In this document: positions 57,201 through 57,427 of the stretch, piece by piece
Position numbering within the stretch: the first letter of the stretch is position 1
How the letters are laid out: each line of letters begins with the position of its first letter
Source: Gammaproteobacteria bacterium
Lineage (GTDB): Bacteria > Pseudomonadota > Gammaproteobacteria > Nitrosococcales > Methylophagaceae
DNA length: 57,427 nt
Direction of reading: 5' to 3'
Assembly (NCBI GenBank): GCA_014859375.1
Contig: JACUUH010000010.1
Coordinates: forward strand, 1-57,427
Notes under the pieces: model-generated
Told to the model about the DNA's origin: nothing
What the model saw: only the letters and a program-made list of their open reading frames with translations
Databases searched by the model: none
Position numbers and translations under genes: made by a program

Positions 57201-57348
57201 AGAGATGCTACAACCGCTCGCTATAACTGTTGTATGGGGATTGAGTTTTTCACTGTTAGTGAGTCTTTTACTTGTACCTATTGTTTACCATTTATTTCAT
57301 TCAATACGGCTAAAAATTGGCAAACAAACTGAACCTTATCAGGCATAA
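54232..57348 (+). CDS. RND efflux transporter, inner-membrane pump
   Basis: 1038 residues with the classic plan: one N-terminal helix, a large periplasmic loop (about 35-335), helices 2-6, a second helix 7 and loop (about 555-865), and helices 8-12. The relay motif in helix 4 reads GVGMLVDNTIVMLENI, with one Asp where the AcrB group has two, a form seen in many less-studied members. Proton-driven export is expected; the substrate is unknown. There is no outer-membrane partner in the operon. Confidence 0.95.
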   Translation: MKIPQRNLAAWSIHHPIGVSMIALAVIILGLFTLTRLAIDLLPHIIYPEVRVRISDPGVPASVMEDSVTRQLEEQLAITEDLITIQSNTERGIATVDLVFDYGKDIDIALRDASTRLDRAKRFLPERIEPPLIYKLDPSQIPVIEFVISSDLRTPVEMRTWVDDVLQKWFLNLPGVASSEVGGGLIREIQVIPDQRRLAAIGLSYQAIIDTLQTSNKDEAIGLLQMRNNEITGRLNGRLTSLDEIRQLPIAYNKGNTVYLSDVADIVDAHSDQRIKVRADGVSGVKLSIQKQPTANTTAVVDVVKQRLAWLHTQNILPKDITITAIGDQSIYIVQALQNATLAAISGALLAMSVVYLFLGNLRRTLIIGSAIPIAIMFTCILMGLGGLTLNVMTLGGLALGVGMLVDNTIVMLENISRHQKDKQSNLDASTDAANEVSGAIVAATSTNLSAVLPFLFIGGLTGLLFSELIVTISAAIFASLIIALTLVPAFAARVSNQPHSAIRQLIDGSIELLQTGYAKLIGFLLGYRLLVIAAFILSLIVAYPAFVSGKQIFLPKLDDGRITVRIIADSGISLDEMDQRTQLIEQLFAQQPEAATVYTLLGGSISGRSQRETPSQGTIVVQLKPMLERNISSGEWINNMNTLITQQQLAGFEVQMSQRGIRGIRTNNGDDDISLRLQGEHYQTLKSLANDITDKMKRIPGLSNVSHSAEEQQFELAISLDRERAALLGVNLQDVKQATQVALEGITVSDFIDGDKTYDIRLRLAQSTMTNPQDLESIMLFPATKSAPAIYLGSVCTIELIESASTIKRENQMRIVEMTASLTEGTTLGEALASLQQLRQQISLPDGYTLYDGGSQKALEAQQQLTTILLLLALFLVFVVMAIQYESLLNPLIIILSVPFAAIGVALAIDFLALPLSMPVWLGLIMLVGIVVNNAILLVEYIEQNRQQHNDINHAIITAARLRLRPILMTTISTVVGMIPLAMGWGDGAEMLQPLAITVVWGLSFSLLVSLLLVPIVYHLFHSIRLKIGKQTEPYQA

Positions 57349-57413
57349 GTAGATAAGCTGAATACAGTTTACTTATTGGTATGAATTAAAGAAGAGAATG
57401 AACACAAGAAAAA

Positions 57414-57427
57414 TGGCGGAGCGGACG
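57414..57427 (-). tRNA. tRNA-Asp 3' end (partial, cut by window edge)
   Basis: The minus strand reads CGTCCGCTCCGCCA at the edge: an encoded CCA, discriminator G and acceptor strand CCGCTCC, which implies a 5' strand GGAGCGG. This fits tRNA-Asp, which starts GGAGCGG and uses G73. The anticodon lies outside the window, so the identity is inferred. Confidence 0.65.

Overview
This window reads as housekeeping chromosome of a mesophilic, fairly AT-rich (low-to-mid 40s %GC by spot counts) gammaproteobacterium. A marine methylotroph such as Methylophaga or a relative is my best guess. It rests on gene order (mnmG-rsmG-parA-parB-atp operon-glmU; rsmB-DUF4390-ntrY-ntrX-trkA; pyrR-pyrB-pyrC') and on protein style (TorF porin, DUF3012 lipoprotein); no database search was possible. 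There is no prophage, insertion sequence or CRISPR array.

Layout. 1-6.2 kb: a hybrid sensor kinase, a degraded second kinase fragment, a TolC-like outer-membrane factor with an OmpA-type lipoprotein, a degraded GGDEF fragment, and a Sel1-repeat protein. 6.2-19 kb, minus strand: mnmG, rsmG, parA, parB, then atpI-B-E-F-H-A-G-D-C and glmU, the conserved origin-side neighbourhood, though no DnaA boxes or parS were found. 19-23 kb: dgkA and lgt converge. Then comes a plus-strand nitrogen operon (TorF porin, glnK, amtB) behind a clear sigma-54 promoter with two NtrC-like sites. 23-31 kb: a membrane-protein frame broken by one TGA, hemE, and gltB-gltD (glutamate synthase). 31-39.4 kb: purE-purK, a YaiI protein, an unknown lipoprotein; topA, smg, dprA and a LysM protein on the minus strand; and a small cytochrome c with a perfect FNR-type box. 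39.7-48.8 kb: def, fmt, rsmB, DUF4390, ntrY, ntrX, trkA, algH/yqgE and ruvX, mostly overlapping by ATGA-type junctions. 48.8-51.6 kb: pyrR, pyrB and a dihydroorotase-like pyrC' lacking metal ligands. 51.6-57.4 kb: two small lipoproteins, a HAD hydrolase, an RND efflux adaptor and pump, and the 3' end of a tRNA-Asp at the edge.

Nitrogen assimilation is a recurring theme: ammonium enters by AmtB under GlnK control, possibly helped by the TorF porin, and is assimilated through GltBD. The local NtrY/NtrX pair looks unable to act at the sigma-54 promoter because NtrX has lost its GAFTGA loop, Walker B acid and arginine finger, so a separate NtrC is probably needed.

Most interesting observations: (1) a GC-rich segment inside gltB suggesting mosaic origin; (2) the NtrC/sigma-54 control region joining a TorF porin to glnK-amtB; (3) the degenerate NtrX; (4) a dprA frame whose N-terminal domain has no ATG, GTG or TTG start; (5) a membrane-protein frame split by a single TGA; (6) two relics of signalling genes flanking an outer-membrane secretion pair. 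I found no convincing new defence or mobile system.
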